Source: Sulfobacillus thermotolerans (lineage in GTDB: Bacteria; Bacillota; Sulfobacillia; Sulfobacillales; Sulfobacillaceae). Taken from it: a DNA stretch of 64,000 nt. Position numbers and translations under genes: made by a program. Every line of letters starts with the position of its first letter. The first letter of the stretch is position 1. The notes beneath the pieces were generated by a model, which saw only the letters and a program-made list of their open reading frames with translations, was not told the DNA's origin and made no database searches. The DNA lies in the NCBI GenBank assembly GCA_002951815.1, contig CP019454.1, positions 1,798,001 through 1,862,000 of the forward strand, in the 5' to 3' direction. This document shows positions 18,074 through 26,545 of this stretch, in pieces.

Positions 18074-18634
18074 CTAGCTATTAAGCGCTTCGACAAATCC
18101 CCAAAAAGCATCATCATCTCCCGGAGGCTCTGTCGCTAAATGCAGAGCCTGTTCGGCGGTATCACGCATTTTGGCTGTGTAAAAATAAAATGTTTGGCGG
18201 CTTTCAACGAGCCGGTCGTTTTGGTCGGGATGGCCAGACCAAGCGGCAGCAAATGTCCACGAATTTAAGAGAATACGCATCTCCTCTTCCCTTTCGTCCC
18301 AAGCCGACGCGATTAATTCTTCTAAGATAGCTTGTCGATTCCCCGCCCATGGCGCTCCTTGTGGCAACCGGTGGCTAATTGCATGTAACACATGATCGCG
18401 ATGTTCCGCGCTTAATTGATCCCAATTAATGGTGGACTGAGGGGCTTCCATAATGGGATTATCGCGGTAGTCGCGCGGGGTCCATCCAACTTTTTTCAGC
18501 GCGCGCATCTCTTCTGGGCTTAATTGCTTTTGCGGTAAATGGCCATATAATGCGCCTTCATGAATATATTCTTGCTCGATGCGGTTTTTCAGATCATCGC
18601 TCAGCCCATAGGCTAAGGTGGTTTCGTCAGGCAT
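18074..18634 (-). CDS. protein of unknown function
   Basis: A 186-residue soluble, acidic protein, probably mostly helical (LSPEEMRALKKVGW, LSAEHRDHVLHAIS, EREEEMRILLNSW). There is no signal peptide, membrane segment or catalytic motif I recognise. It is convergent with the acetyltransferase gene, with six bases between the stop codons, and divergent from the cytochrome c gene. Codon use looks like that of its neighbours, so it is probably a real native gene. No function is proposed. Confidence 0.65.
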   Translation of the reverse strand: MPDETTLAYGLSDDLKNRIEQEYIHEGALYGHLPQKQLSPEEMRALKKVGWTPRDYRDNPIMEAPQSTINWDQLSAEHRDHVLHAISHRLPQGAPWAGNRQAILEELIASAWDEREEEMRILLNSWTFAAAWSGHPDQNDRLVESRQTFYFYTAKMRDTAEQALHLATEPPGDDDAFWGFVEALNS

Positions 18635-18797
18635 TAGGGCATGTTCCTTCCGTTAATATCTTCGTTCCTTTGTGGACGTCCTCACCTTTATTATACCGTT
18701 TTGACCGGCCTAACTTACAAGGTACGGGATATGTCGTGTTCTGTATAACTGCTTCTCCCCGCGGCCACGCTAGGAGGTAGAAGGGAGGGATGAACAG

Positions 18798-19226
18798 ATG
18801 CAACGGCGCGTTTTTTCGATTATGCTGTTTGCCGCGGCTTTGACAACCACTATTAGTGCCTGCGGTCATAATTCCAGCGCTCCATCTAACGTTAAGCAAA
18901 GCGCCCGGCATTCTGGCAACGTTCCTAAAAATGTTAAAACCAGTCCCTATAATGCCGCCGACAATACCAAAGTCTCTCCGCCTAACATCACAACAGGCGC
19001 AAAACTTTATGCCTCCACATGTCAGTCTTGCCACGGGAAAAATGGTGCCGGAACCAGTCAAGGACCCAAATTGGCGGCTTCCCCCACCGTGGTCTCGCGA
19101 TTTGGCAGCGAGACGGCATTGGAGGCATTTGTAGCGCACAATATGCCGGCTACAGATCCGGGATCGCTAACGCCTCAACAAGCGACAAATGTGTCCGGTT
19201 ATGTATGGGGTCTTGCAAAGAAATAA
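18798..19226 (+). CDS. lipoprotein c-type cytochrome
   Basis: A 142-residue protein with a lipoprotein signal (MQRRVFSIMLFAAALTTTISAC, lipobox ending in Cys near residue 22), a polar linker of about 45 residues, then one class I cytochrome c domain. The haem motif is CQSCH (about residues 74-78) and the axial Met is likely the one in VAHNMPATDPGSL. It would be tethered outside the membrane and pass electrons between respiratory complexes. A long terminator hairpin follows. Confidence 0.88.
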   Translation: MQRRVFSIMLFAAALTTTISACGHNSSAPSNVKQSARHSGNVPKNVKTSPYNAADNTKVSPPNITTGAKLYASTCQSCHGKNGAGTSQGPKLAASPTVVSRFGSETALEAFVAHNMPATDPGSLTPQQATNVSGYVWGLAKK

Positions 19227-19243
19227 AAGACTTTACCGCGATG

Positions 19244-19285
19244 TTTACCGAAAAAGCCGCCCCTTGGGACGGCTTTTTCGGTAAA
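19244..19285. terminator. long bidirectional-looking terminator after the cytochrome c gene
   Basis: A perfect 16-bp stem, TTTACCGAAAAAGCCG (19244-19259) with CGGCTTTTTCGGTAAA (19270-19285), loop of 10 bases. The A-run on one arm and T-run on the other make it terminator-like on both strands. Confidence 0.88.
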
Positions 19286-19307
19286 ATCTCATGCCGCATT
19301 ATCTGAA

Positions 19308-19329
19308 TCCCGAAAAGCCTTGCTATAAT
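19308..19329 (+). promoter_or_regulatory. candidate promoter of the cobalamin operon
   Basis: An extended -10 box TTGCTATAAT (TATAAT at 19324-19329) lies about 35 bases before cobU, whose start has GGGGAG at a good distance. No good -35 box is visible. No cobalamin riboswitch was recognised in this short gap. Confidence 0.45.
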
Positions 19330-19363
19330 GAAGACAAATTACGTAAAGAATTGGGGAGATTAG

Positions 19364-19900
19364 ATGTCCCTTTGGCTGGTGCTTGGCGGCAGCGCGTCAG
19401 GGAAAAGCGCATTTGCCGAACGGCTGATCGGGTCGACCATGGGGCATATGGGGGTACAATACATCGCGACAATCGATGAAACATTAATGGACCCGACCGA
19501 TGTGGAGTTTCAGGGAAGACTTGCGGCACACCGCCTGCGGCGCCCGCAAGATTGGACCCTATGGCAAGAACCAAGTGATCCGGTGGCACGTATCTTGTCT
19601 TTAGCGACGGACGCTCCGGTATTGTGGGATGGTATTGGTCCTGTGTTAAGCCGTATGCTGCTCGAGAATTCTGAGCATTTCACGGAGTGGCTCAATCGGC
19701 TTTCTCTTTTGGCCCAAAGGCAAGGGGACACAGTCGTTGTGAGCGAAGAAGTCGGCTGGGGGCTATTGGCTTCGTCCCCACAAACACGGTCCTTTGTCGA
19801 TGCCTTAGGCCAAGTCAATCAACGATTGGCCGAGTTAGCTACCAGCGTCGTGCTCGTCGTCGCGGGGTTACCGTTGTGGATAAAGGGTCGACCCGTATGA
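19364..19900 (+). CDS. cobU: adenosylcobinamide kinase / adenosylcobinamide-phosphate guanylyltransferase
   Basis: 178 residues, the size of CobU/CobP. The P-loop is LGGSASGKS at the N-terminus. The family's second signature appears as SEEVGWGLLASSPQTRSFVDALGQVNQRLAELA. It phosphorylates adenosylcobinamide and transfers GMP to it, the first two steps of nucleotide-loop assembly. It is the first gene of the cobalamin cluster, and its stop overlaps the cobQ start by four bases (ATGA). Confidence 0.9.
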   Translation: MSLWLVLGGSASGKSAFAERLIGSTMGHMGVQYIATIDETLMDPTDVEFQGRLAAHRLRRPQDWTLWQEPSDPVARILSLATDAPVLWDGIGPVLSRMLLENSEHFTEWLNRLSLLAQRQGDTVVVSEEVGWGLLASSPQTRSFVDALGQVNQRLAELATSVVLVVAGLPLWIKGRPV

Positions 19901-21363
19901 CCGCCAAAGCGCTGAGTGTCCTTGGGACAAGTTCTCATGTAGGGAAAACATGGATGGTGGCCGGACTATGCCGGGTTTTTCGTGACCGGGGAATTCGGGT
20001 GGCTCCATTCAAAGCTCAAAACATGTCTCTTAATGCCTATATCACCCGTGAAGGCGCGGAGATTTCTTATGCTCAGGCATTGCAAGCCTGGAGCGCCGGG
20101 ATTGCTCCGCATCGCGATATGAATCCGATCCTGCTCAAACCGCAAAGTGCCCAGCAATCGCAATTGATTGTGCATGGACAGGTCCAAGGCGCATACGGCA
20201 CTCATCATTTTCGTTACAATCGTGATGAGTTGTTTCGTGCGGTCACAGAGTCATATGATCGATTGGCCGCCCAATACGATGTCGTGATTATTGAAGGGGC
20301 GGGTAGCCCTGTGGAATTGAATCTGATGCACACCGATTTATCCAACGTGCGCATGGCAGAATATGCGGATGCCGACATGATTTTGGTGGGGGATATCGAC
20401 CGCGGCGGGATTTTTGCGTCGTTATACGGAACGGTCGCGTTGTTACCCGAAACTGTGCAAACGCGTCTTAAAGGATTGATTATCAACAAGTTTAGGGGGG
20501 ATGCATCCTTATTTACAGAAGGTGTGCAGATCTTGCAATCCTTGACGCATCAGCCGGTATTGGGTGTCGTGCCCTATGTTCCTTTGCAATTTCCTGAAGA
20601 AGATAGCCTAGGCGTACCGCAAGGGGGAAAGGGTTCGGCGCGGGTGACGGTGGTGGTGCCCACATTGCCTTATATGAGTAATTTTACCGACTTTGATCCC
20701 TTGCGGATGGAACCCGATGTTGACGTGATTTTTACTTCTGAGTTGCCATCGGAGCCGCCCGATTTGGTGGTTGTGCCGGGCAGTAAGAATACCCTAGCCG
20801 ATTTGGCATGGTTGAAGCGGTCAGGATGGTCGGATGCTATCAAGAAATGGGCCTATGAGGGCATCATGGTCGCCGGAATCTGTGGAGGCTATCAAATGCT
20901 GGGAGAATCCGTGCGCGATCCTTTGGGGGTCGAGAGCCATGCCTTGTCACAAGAAGACGGTTTGGGGTTGCTGCCGATTGAGACCGTATTGACGGAGACC
21001 AAGATTACGCGTCAAGTGAGTGGTTTTGTTTGTGCTGGCCCATGGCAAGGTGAGCACGTGCACGGTTATGAATTGCATATGGGCGACACGACACGGGTGG
21101 AATCTCAAAACCAAACCAGGTATGCGCCTTTGTTTTCGTTAGATGACCGTTCAGACGGCTTGACTAGTGAAGACGGCCACATCTGGGGGACGTACTTGCA
21201 TGGCGTTTTTCATAATCCAGAATTTCGTCACCGCATCATTCGTCAACTCGGTGCGCGGTCGCTCTTGGCTGGCGACGTGTTTGAATCTGTAATCCGACAA
21301 TGGAAAGAGGTGATAGAACAATATGTCGATATCGCTGCTCTTATCCGTTTGGTGGGGGGCTAG
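19897..21363 (+). CDS. cobQ: cobyric acid synthase
   Basis: About 488 residues. An N-terminal dethiobiotin-synthetase-like ATPase domain (VLGTSSHVGKTWMVAGLC, AQNMSLNAYIT) is joined to a C-terminal glutamine amidotransferase domain with the nucleophile in GICGGYQMLGE and the catalytic His in GTYLHGVF. It amidates four side chains of adenosylcobyrinic acid a,c-diamide. The start at 19897 overlaps the cobU stop. A longer open frame upstream is a shadow of cobU. Its 3' end overlaps cobD by about 40 bases. Confidence 0.94.
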   Translation: MTAKALSVLGTSSHVGKTWMVAGLCRVFRDRGIRVAPFKAQNMSLNAYITREGAEISYAQALQAWSAGIAPHRDMNPILLKPQSAQQSQLIVHGQVQGAYGTHHFRYNRDELFRAVTESYDRLAAQYDVVIIEGAGSPVELNLMHTDLSNVRMAEYADADMILVGDIDRGGIFASLYGTVALLPETVQTRLKGLIINKFRGDASLFTEGVQILQSLTHQPVLGVVPYVPLQFPEEDSLGVPQGGKGSARVTVVVPTLPYMSNFTDFDPLRMEPDVDVIFTSELPSEPPDLVVVPGSKNTLADLAWLKRSGWSDAIKKWAYEGIMVAGICGGYQMLGESVRDPLGVESHALSQEDGLGLLPIETVLTETKITRQVSGFVCAGPWQGEHVHGYELHMGDTTRVESQNQTRYAPLFSLDDRSDGLTSEDGHIWGTYLHGVFHNPEFRHRIIRQLGARSLLAGDVFESVIRQWKEVIEQYVDIAALIRLVGG

Positions 21364-22324
21364 TCAAGCTGCCTGGATTTTGTTGGGACTCGTGCTGGAT
21401 ATTCTGTTCGGCGATCCACCGTGGCGTTTTCATCCTGTACGCTTAATTGGCATGTTAGTTACACGGCTCGAAAAAGTGGCCCGCTATATCGCTCATAGCC
21501 CTCGGCAACTGCGTTGGGCCGGCATGGCGCTTACGATGCTCGTTATGGTCATTGTTCTGGGCTTGGTGACGGCTTTATTGATCGTGGCCCATGTGGTATC
21601 CATCTGGCTATTTCGTTTGCTCATTGTGTTGCTCACCTACTGGGGGGTGGCGGTACGGGGTTTAGCGGAGGCGGCATTGGCGGTTTACCGGCCATTGGCT
21701 CAAGGAAAATGGAATGAAGCCCGCTATTATCTTTCCATGATTGTTGGTCGTGATACGGAAAAATTGTCACAAAGTGAAATGATTCGCGCGACGATTGAGA
21801 CCGTGGCGGAAAACACCTGTGACAGTATCGTAGCTCCTCTCTTGTTTACCTTTATCGGGGGCCCTGCATGGCTTTGGCTCTATAAAGCAGTGAATACGAT
21901 GGATTCGATGATTGGACACCGTTCCGCAGAATACCAAGATTTAGGGTGGTTTGCAGCGCGCACGGACGATTGGTTTAACTGGATTCCGGCCCGCATTTCA
22001 GGCCCGGCGATTGCTTTAGCGGCAGGTGTTGATGGGCGTTTACACCAGGCCTTCGCGGTGATGCGTGCGGATGGCAGGCGTCATCCGAGTCCCAATAGTG
22101 GGATATCCGAGGCGGCCATGGCGGGGGCTTTGGGGGTAAGCTTAGGCGGCGTCAATACCTATCAAGGGGTCGTTTCGCTTAGGCCCAAAATTGGCCGCAG
22201 CGACCGGGCCCTTTCGGTCCCGATGATTATTCAAGCCGTGTCGATTACGATGCGGGTCACGCTGGTCGTCTCGTTGGTGTTAGGCTTTGTGGCATTCATG
22301 GCAACAGGGCGGTGGCTGTCATAG
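21323..22324 (+). CDS. cobD: adenosylcobinamide-phosphate synthase (CbiB/CobD)
   Basis: 333 residues, with several membrane helices and the family stretches LVLDILFGDPPWRFHPVRLIG near the N-terminus and ETVAENTCDSIVAPLLF in the middle. The C-terminal part has PNSGISEAAMAGALGV. It attaches the aminopropanol (or its phosphate) arm to adenosylcobyric acid at the membrane. It overlaps cobQ upstream and cobS downstream, so the operon is tightly coupled. Confidence 0.92.
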   Translation: MSISLLLSVWWGASQAAWILLGLVLDILFGDPPWRFHPVRLIGMLVTRLEKVARYIAHSPRQLRWAGMALTMLVMVIVLGLVTALLIVAHVVSIWLFRLLIVLLTYWGVAVRGLAEAALAVYRPLAQGKWNEARYYLSMIVGRDTEKLSQSEMIRATIETVAENTCDSIVAPLLFTFIGGPAWLWLYKAVNTMDSMIGHRSAEYQDLGWFAARTDDWFNWIPARISGPAIALAAGVDGRLHQAFAVMRADGRRHPSPNSGISEAAMAGALGVSLGGVNTYQGVVSLRPKIGRSDRALSVPMIIQAVSITMRVTLVVSLVLGFVAFMATGRWLS

Positions 22325-23052
22325 ACGGGTTGCGCCAAGCCGTGAGCTTGTTAACCCGCATTCCCATGGGACCTTTTAGCGAGCACGGCGCCAAACGTTC
22401 ATGGGCGTTGGCTTGGTTTCCTGTAGTGGGGGCGGGTGTCGGTGTCTTGTGGCTGGCCTGGTGGAAACTATTTTCAGGGATGCCGGTACCATTGCGAGCG
22501 ACCGGCGCTATCGTCAGCGAAATTTTATTGACAGGCGGCATGCACTGGGATGGATGGGCTGATGTCTTTGATGGGTGGGGAGCTGGGCCTGGCCGCCGGG
22601 AACAAGCCCGTAAGGATTCACGCATCGGAGCTATAGGCGTGCTATGGCTCGTGGCCGGGTTTGTGGCTATGGTGCAGCTGTGGCGGCAGGGGGCTGACAC
22701 CCTCCGTTGGCCTCTTTTATTTTTGAGTCCCGTCTTTGCGCGCGGAGTCATTAGTGTGGCCACGGCTTTGCCCAAAGCCTCTGCCCAAAGCCAATTGGCA
22801 CAATGGGTCCAACAGATGACCGACCCTAGGGGCAGCATCATCAGCAGTTTATTAACGGTGGGGCTCAGTTATTGGTTAATAGGTCCCCGTGCTTTGGTGT
22901 TAGACGCGGGGGTTGTGCTGCTGGCGGCGATGTTCGTGAGCTATTGGCAGCGGATCTTTTCAGGATTAAATGGCGATATTTTAGGAGCGACCGTCATCTT
23001 TACGGAGCTTGCGGTGCTCGCTGTAGGCTCATGGAGCTGGATTTGGAGATGA
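22312..23052 (+). CDS. cobS: adenosylcobinamide-GDP ribazoletransferase
   Basis: 246 residues, polytopic membrane protein. Family motifs are LLTRIPMGP at the N-terminus, GGMHWDGWADVFDGWGAG (acidic DG-x-x-D segment) and RKDSRIGAIGV. It joins adenosylcobinamide-GDP to the lower-ligand riboside to finish cobalamin. The GTG start overlaps the end of cobD by 13 bases. It carries the usual stretch of membrane helices toward the C-terminus. Confidence 0.92.
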   Translation: MAVIDGLRQAVSLLTRIPMGPFSEHGAKRSWALAWFPVVGAGVGVLWLAWWKLFSGMPVPLRATGAIVSEILLTGGMHWDGWADVFDGWGAGPGRREQARKDSRIGAIGVLWLVAGFVAMVQLWRQGADTLRWPLLFLSPVFARGVISVATALPKASAQSQLAQWVQQMTDPRGSIISSLLTVGLSYWLIGPRALVLDAGVVLLAAMFVSYWQRIFSGLNGDILGATVIFTELAVLAVGSWSWIWR

Positions 23053-23056
23053 GAGA

Positions 23057-24091
23057 ATGCATGGAGGAGACTGGGCTTCACTAGAACCTGGGCCTTATCC
23101 TATGCTCGATTTATCAAGCAGTATCTCGCCGTATGGCCCAGGGCCGAAAGCTCGGGCGCTATGGCCAACGTTGGTGAATAGGATTGACCGTTATCCGGAC
23201 TGGAAAGCACGAGAGGCCACCCAGATAACCGCGCAGCACCTGCATATCGCGAAAAGCCACCTCATGTTGACCGCAGGGGGGGTCGAAGCCATTGACTTGG
23301 TGTTGCAAGTGTTTCGGCCAACGCAGGTATTTGTTAAAATTCCTGCTTTTAGTGAATACCAAGAACGTGCAGAAATACACGGAATGACGGTAGAGTCCAT
23401 TTCTCGCATTGAAGACATAACAAACCGTTCGGGTCTGTTGTTTTTAGCCAATCCGGCTAACCCTACGGGAGAGGTTCTTCGCGCAGAGCAACTCCTTCCG
23501 TATGTAAAATGGGCACAGCGTCAGGGTTCACTGTTGGTCGTCGATGAAGCTTTTTTAGAATTTCTCCCGGACTGGAGAAACATTACCTTAAGTCAGCACG
23601 CTGAACGGGATTCCCATTTGATTGTGATCGGATCACTCACCAAGTTTTATGGGTTAGCAGGCTTGCGCGTGGGATATTTGGTCGGGGCATCTGACTATAT
23701 ACAGGCTGTGCGCCGATACGCACTTCCATGGCACGTATCTTTGGTGGCGCAAGCCATGGCTCAGGCAGCGCTTCAGGATCAAGAGTATTTTTCACAAACC
23801 CGCGAAGATCTTCAGCAAGAGCGTGAGCGACTGTCACACCTGCTTCGCCAATGGGGGACAGTTCGTGAAGGGGCGGAGGCAAATTTTGTCTTATTTTCTC
23901 CACGGATGCCCTTGGACCCGGTGATTGCGGCATTGAGGGCTCGCGCGATTTTGGTGCGCGATGCGCGTGACTTTGAAGGGTTGGATAAGGAGTACGTCCG
24001 CATTGCGGTTAAAACCCCTCAAGATTCCAATCGTCTTATGGAGGCGCTTGACGAGATATTTCAGAAAGAAGGGACAGCACCATGGACCTGA
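23057..24091 (+). CDS. cobC: threonine-phosphate decarboxylase (class I/II aminotransferase fold)
   Basis: 344 residues, PLP-dependent and HisC-like. The PLP lysine lies in GSLTKFYGLAGLRVGY, with FLANPANPTGEV and VVDEAFLEF ahead of it. It begins close to the LDLSSSISPYGPGP stretch typical of the cobalamin branch (Salmonella CobD, others CobC). In a cob operon it most likely makes aminopropanol phosphate from L-threonine phosphate for the CbiB reaction. A histidinol-phosphate aminotransferase role is the alternative. Four bases separate it from cobS. Confidence 0.82.
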   Translation: MHGGDWASLEPGPYPMLDLSSSISPYGPGPKARALWPTLVNRIDRYPDWKAREATQITAQHLHIAKSHLMLTAGGVEAIDLVLQVFRPTQVFVKIPAFSEYQERAEIHGMTVESISRIEDITNRSGLLFLANPANPTGEVLRAEQLLPYVKWAQRQGSLLVVDEAFLEFLPDWRNITLSQHAERDSHLIVIGSLTKFYGLAGLRVGYLVGASDYIQAVRRYALPWHVSLVAQAMAQAALQDQEYFSQTREDLQQERERLSHLLRQWGTVREGAEANFVLFSPRMPLDPVIAALRARAILVRDARDFEGLDKEYVRIAVKTPQDSNRLMEALDEIFQKEGTAPWT

Positions 24092-24822
24092 CCATTGCCC
24101 ATTTGTATCCACGTCATATGAACTTATATGGGGACCGCGGCAATGTCCTGGCTTTGCGGTATCGCGCCTTGGGTCGGGGTATCGCGGTTCGTGTTATCGA
24201 TGTGGATTTAGACGATCCGGTGGATTGGGATGCGGTCGATTTAGTGTTTATGGGGGGCGGGGAAGATTCCCATCAAGCCCGGATTTATGAAGATTTTTTG
24301 CGCCGCGCGGAACCTCTTATGGAAATTCTTGACAAAGGGGTGCCAATGCTCGCGATTTGTGGCGCCTATCAGTTATTGGGCCATCACTATCAGACGGCGG
24401 ATGGCCAAAGGCTTCAGGGCCTGGGCTACTTGGACGTTACCACAGAAGCTGGGTCCACCCGAGCCATTGGTGATGTCGTGTGTGAGACGCCGCTCTTTGA
24501 TTATCCGAAAACGCTTGTAGGTTTTGAAAACCATGGCGGCCGCACATTTTTGGGTCCAAGCAGTCAAGCCTTAGGCACCGTTCGGCTGGGCAAGGGAAAT
24601 AACGGAGAAGACGGGACGGAAGGAGCATGGAAGAATCACACCATTGGCACTTATTTGCACGGCTCGTTATTGCCCAAAAATCCGCATTTAACGGACCTAT
24701 TGCTTGAGTGGGCTCTTGATTGCAAATATGATGGTGGGGTGGTCTTAGAGCCCATGGAGAGCACGCGGGAAATGGCAGCGCATGAGGTAATTGTTGCGCG
24801 CAGCAAAATAAAGCATGTTTAA
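24082..24822 (+). CDS. gatD: GatD-like glutamine amidotransferase (CobB/CobQ type)
   Basis: 246 residues. YPRHMNLYGDRGNVLALRYR and FMGGGEDSHQ match the GatD subunit of lipid II isoglutaminyl synthase. The class I amidotransferase nucleophile is in AICGAYQLLGHHY and the His in GTYLHGSLLPKNP. GatD normally works with MurT to amidate peptidoglycan glutamate, and the two genes are usually adjacent. Here it is the last gene of the cobalamin operon, overlapping the previous gene by 10 bases, with no murT in view. A stand-alone role in cobalamin or envelope amidation cannot be excluded. Confidence 0.78.
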   Translation: MDLTIAHLYPRHMNLYGDRGNVLALRYRALGRGIAVRVIDVDLDDPVDWDAVDLVFMGGGEDSHQARIYEDFLRRAEPLMEILDKGVPMLAICGAYQLLGHHYQTADGQRLQGLGYLDVTTEAGSTRAIGDVVCETPLFDYPKTLVGFENHGGRTFLGPSSQALGTVRLGKGNNGEDGTEGAWKNHTIGTYLHGSLLPKNPHLTDLLLEWALDCKYDGGVVLEPMESTREMAAHEVIVARSKIKHV

Positions 24823-24833
24823 TGCGTAGTCGT

Positions 24834-24841
24834 GCTATAAT
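24834..24841 (+). promoter_or_regulatory. extended -10 promoter element before tatA
   Basis: GCTATAAT with a TG one base upstream (TGCTATAAT, TATAAT at 24836-24841), the same extended -10 as before cobU. It sits about 50 bases before tatA, in the short gap after the cobalamin operon. Confidence 0.45.
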
Positions 24842-24890
24842 AGCCTATATGGCAGACAAGGTTTCGGGTGACTAGAAAGGGGATTGTCCT

Positions 24891-25118
24891 ATGGATTTGC
24901 TATCACCTATGCATATTATTGTATTACTCGTCGTGGCGCTCTTAATCTTTGGACCTAAAAGACTTCCGGAAATCGGTTCGGGACTGGGCAAAAGTATTCG
25001 AGAATTCAAGCAGTCCATGAATCAAATGACGGAAGAAACCAAAAATCCGGCAGCACCAGCACCAACCGAATATCCGGCACAAGCTGTTATAAAGGAACAA
25101 CAACCGCCAACAGAATGA
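24891..25118 (+). CDS. tatA: Sec-independent protein translocase subunit TatA
   Basis: A 75-residue protein with an N-terminal membrane helix (HIIVLLVVALLIFGPKRLPEI), the FGPKRLPE hinge and an amphipathic helix GSGLGKSIREFKQSM, followed by a short polar tail. This is the TatA/E layout. It forms the pore of the twin-arginine pathway, which exports folded proteins such as cofactor-bearing enzymes. No tatC is adjacent. The gene stands alone between the cobalamin operon and cysK. Confidence 0.93.
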   Translation: MDLLSPMHIIVLLVVALLIFGPKRLPEIGSGLGKSIREFKQSMNQMTEETKNPAAPAPTEYPAQAVIKEQQPPTE

Positions 25119-25130
25119 TGGCGTGAGACT

Positions 25131-25183
25131 ATTGAAAAGGCCTTCTTTGCGGCAATTGCCTGCAACTGGAGGCTTTTTTGCTT
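25131..25183 (+). terminator. terminator after tatA
   Basis: AAAAGGCCT and AGGCTTTTTT flank a second inner hairpin (TTGCGGCAA...TTGCCTGCAA region), ending in a T-run just before the cysK ribosome site. It is imperfect but terminator-like. Confidence 0.55.
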
Positions 25184-25196
25184 AAGGAGAGATATT

Positions 25197-26141
25197 ATGG
25201 CGGATTTGTCATCCCTTATTGGCCACACACCAATGGTTCTTTTAGATTCTTTAGCTCCGCGCGCCCAGGTCTTTGCGAAGCTGGAGTCTTTCAATCCTGG
25301 CGGATCGATTAAGGACCGAACGGCATGGTCGTTGCTTAAAGATGCCATGGACCGAGGCAAAGTCGGTCCCAAGACCGTCATCATTGAAGCGACGTCCGGG
25401 AATACTGGGATCGCGTTAGCGATGGTCTGTGCTTTGAACCATCTGCGCTTGGTGGTCTTTATGCCGGAGGGACAAAGCTCGGAGCGCAAGCAGCTGTTTT
25501 GGGCTTATGGCGCTACAATCATTGAGACGCCGCGGGAGGAAAAGACCGCGGGAGCGATTCGTCGGGCAAAGGCCTTGGAGGCATCGCTGCCTGATGCGCT
25601 AATGTTGCGCCAACATGAAAATCCAGCAAACCCTTCGATTCATGAGATGACAACCGGGCCGGAAATTTGGGAGCAAATGGGACAGCGTGTCGATGTGCTT
25701 GTTGCTGGAGTGGGAACTGGCGGTACGATAACGGGCACGGGTAAATTCCTCAAACGCGTCAATCCGGATATCGAAATTGTCGCTGTGGAACCAGAAAATT
25801 CGGCGGTCATGAACGGCAAGCCAGCTGGCAACCACCGTATTCAAGGCATTGGCGCTGGCTTTATTCCCCAAGTCCTCGATATGTCAGTGGTCACGAAGGT
25901 GGTGGATGTCCCGGATGAAGGCGCCATTCAAGCCACCCAATTGTTAGCACGTGAAGAAGGCTTGGTGGTCGGTTTGTCCTCGGGGGCTGCGTATTGGGCT
26001 GTCCAGCATCTATTAGACACGGGGGACTATGATGGCAAACACATAGCTGTCATTTTTCCAGATTCCGGCGAGCGTTATTTGTCGACAGGCCTGTATCCGC
26101 CCACTTCATCAGAGTGGCTAAAGATGGCCGAGAAAGAATAG
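25197..26141 (+). CDS. cysK: cysteine synthase (O-acetylserine sulfhydrylase)
   Basis: 314 residues, normal size. The PLP lysine is in SFNPGGSIKDRTAW, followed by ATSGNTGIALA (substrate loop), GVGTGGTITGTGKFLK (phosphate loop) and HRIQGIGAGFIP. It makes L-cysteine from O-acetylserine and sulfide. The GAGAG site is well placed before the ATG. It is directly upstream of the selenocysteine tRNA, but the tRNA has its own promoter, so the link is probably positional. Confidence 0.93.
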   Translation: MADLSSLIGHTPMVLLDSLAPRAQVFAKLESFNPGGSIKDRTAWSLLKDAMDRGKVGPKTVIIEATSGNTGIALAMVCALNHLRLVVFMPEGQSSERKQLFWAYGATIIETPREEKTAGAIRRAKALEASLPDALMLRQHENPANPSIHEMTTGPEIWEQMGQRVDVLVAGVGTGGTITGTGKFLKRVNPDIEIVAVEPENSAVMNGKPAGNHRIQGIGAGFIPQVLDMSVVTKVVDVPDEGAIQATQLLAREEGLVVGLSSGAAYWAVQHLLDTGDYDGKHIAVIFPDSGERYLSTGLYPPTSSEWLKMAEKE

Positions 26142-26153
26142 TGCTGCGTGATT

Positions 26154-26182
26154 TTGACAAATTACGTTTTTTTCCGTACAAT
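26154..26182 (+). promoter_or_regulatory. sigma-A promoter of the selenocysteine tRNA
   Basis: A consensus -35 box TTGACA (26154-26159), a 17-base spacer and a near-consensus -10 box TACAAT (26177-26182). The tRNA begins 12 bases later. This is the best promoter match in the window. Confidence 0.88.
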
Positions 26183-26193
26183 AAAGCAGCTTT

Positions 26194-26289
26194 GGGGGTA
26201 GTTGAGGGCATGGTGCCTTCCTTGGACTTCAAATCCAGTGGTCGGCGTTAGACGTCGATGGTGGGTTCGATTCCCACATGCTCCCGCCA
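26194..26289 (+). tRNA. selC: tRNA-Sec (anticodon UCA)
   Basis: A 96-base tRNA with an encoded CCA end. The anticodon loop CUUCAAA gives UCA, which reads UGA, and GGACTTCAAATCC is the same as in E. coli tRNA-Sec. A six-pair D stem (GAGGGC/GCCUUC), a long variable arm (TCGGCG/CGTCGA around UUAGA) and a five-pair T stem (GTGGG/CCCAC) are the hallmarks of tRNA-Sec. Seven of the eight expected acceptor pairs form, two of them G.U, and the eighth is G/A, so the acceptor is slightly weak. Its presence implies selA, selB and selenoproteins elsewhere in the genome. The 3' half is duplicated 3.1 kb downstream. Confidence 0.92.
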
Positions 26290-26500
26290 AAGTCAATTTC
26301 CGCAAGGCTTCCGAGGACCGGAGGCCATTTTATTTTACCTTCAAAATACCCAAAAATCCCCAGTTCTATTCCGCCCGTCACCACGAGCCGTCACCAAGAG
26401 AGTGCGGAGCCGAAAGACCGCAGTAAATTCCAGTGACAGTAGAGACGCTCGCCATGGTAACGGCCAGCGCCAGATTTGCTACTGAGAATTCTGAGGCGTC
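26227..26500. repeat. left copy of a 250-270 bp direct repeat (putative attL)
   Basis: Begins in the anticodon loop of tRNA-Sec (CTTCAAATCCAGTG) and runs through the CCA end, the terminator and about 170 more bases. The same series of segments recurs at 29365-29616. The tRNA parts differ by one inserted base and one substitution. The outer parts are more diverged, and this copy has an extra stretch of about 25 bases carrying GTCACCACGAGCCGTCACCA. Confidence 0.85.
26306..26336 (+). terminator. terminator of the tRNA-Sec transcript
   Basis: Stem GGCTTCCG / CGGAGGCC (26306-26313 with 26319-26326, one G.U pair), loop AGGAC, then ATTTTATTTT. It is repeated in the downstream copy. Confidence 0.85.
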
Positions 26501-26545
26501 AATGAGTCATGGCAAACTTCGCGGGTGTATTTCACGCGTTCGAAG
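26337..26545. other. non-coding stretch after tRNA-Sec
   Basis: No gene. Holds the outer part of the direct repeat and then a 9-bp inverted repeat (CAAACTTCG / CGAAGTTTG, about 26513-26551) just upstream of the toxin-antitoxin promoter. Confidence 0.5.

Noticed and set aside
19227-19363. Cobalamin riboswitch before cobU
   Set aside because: The gap is too short and is filled by a terminator and a promoter. The B12-box was not seen.
26202-26426. Plus-strand frame of 74 codons over tRNA-Sec
   Set aside because: It runs through the tRNA and its terminator and has no independent support.
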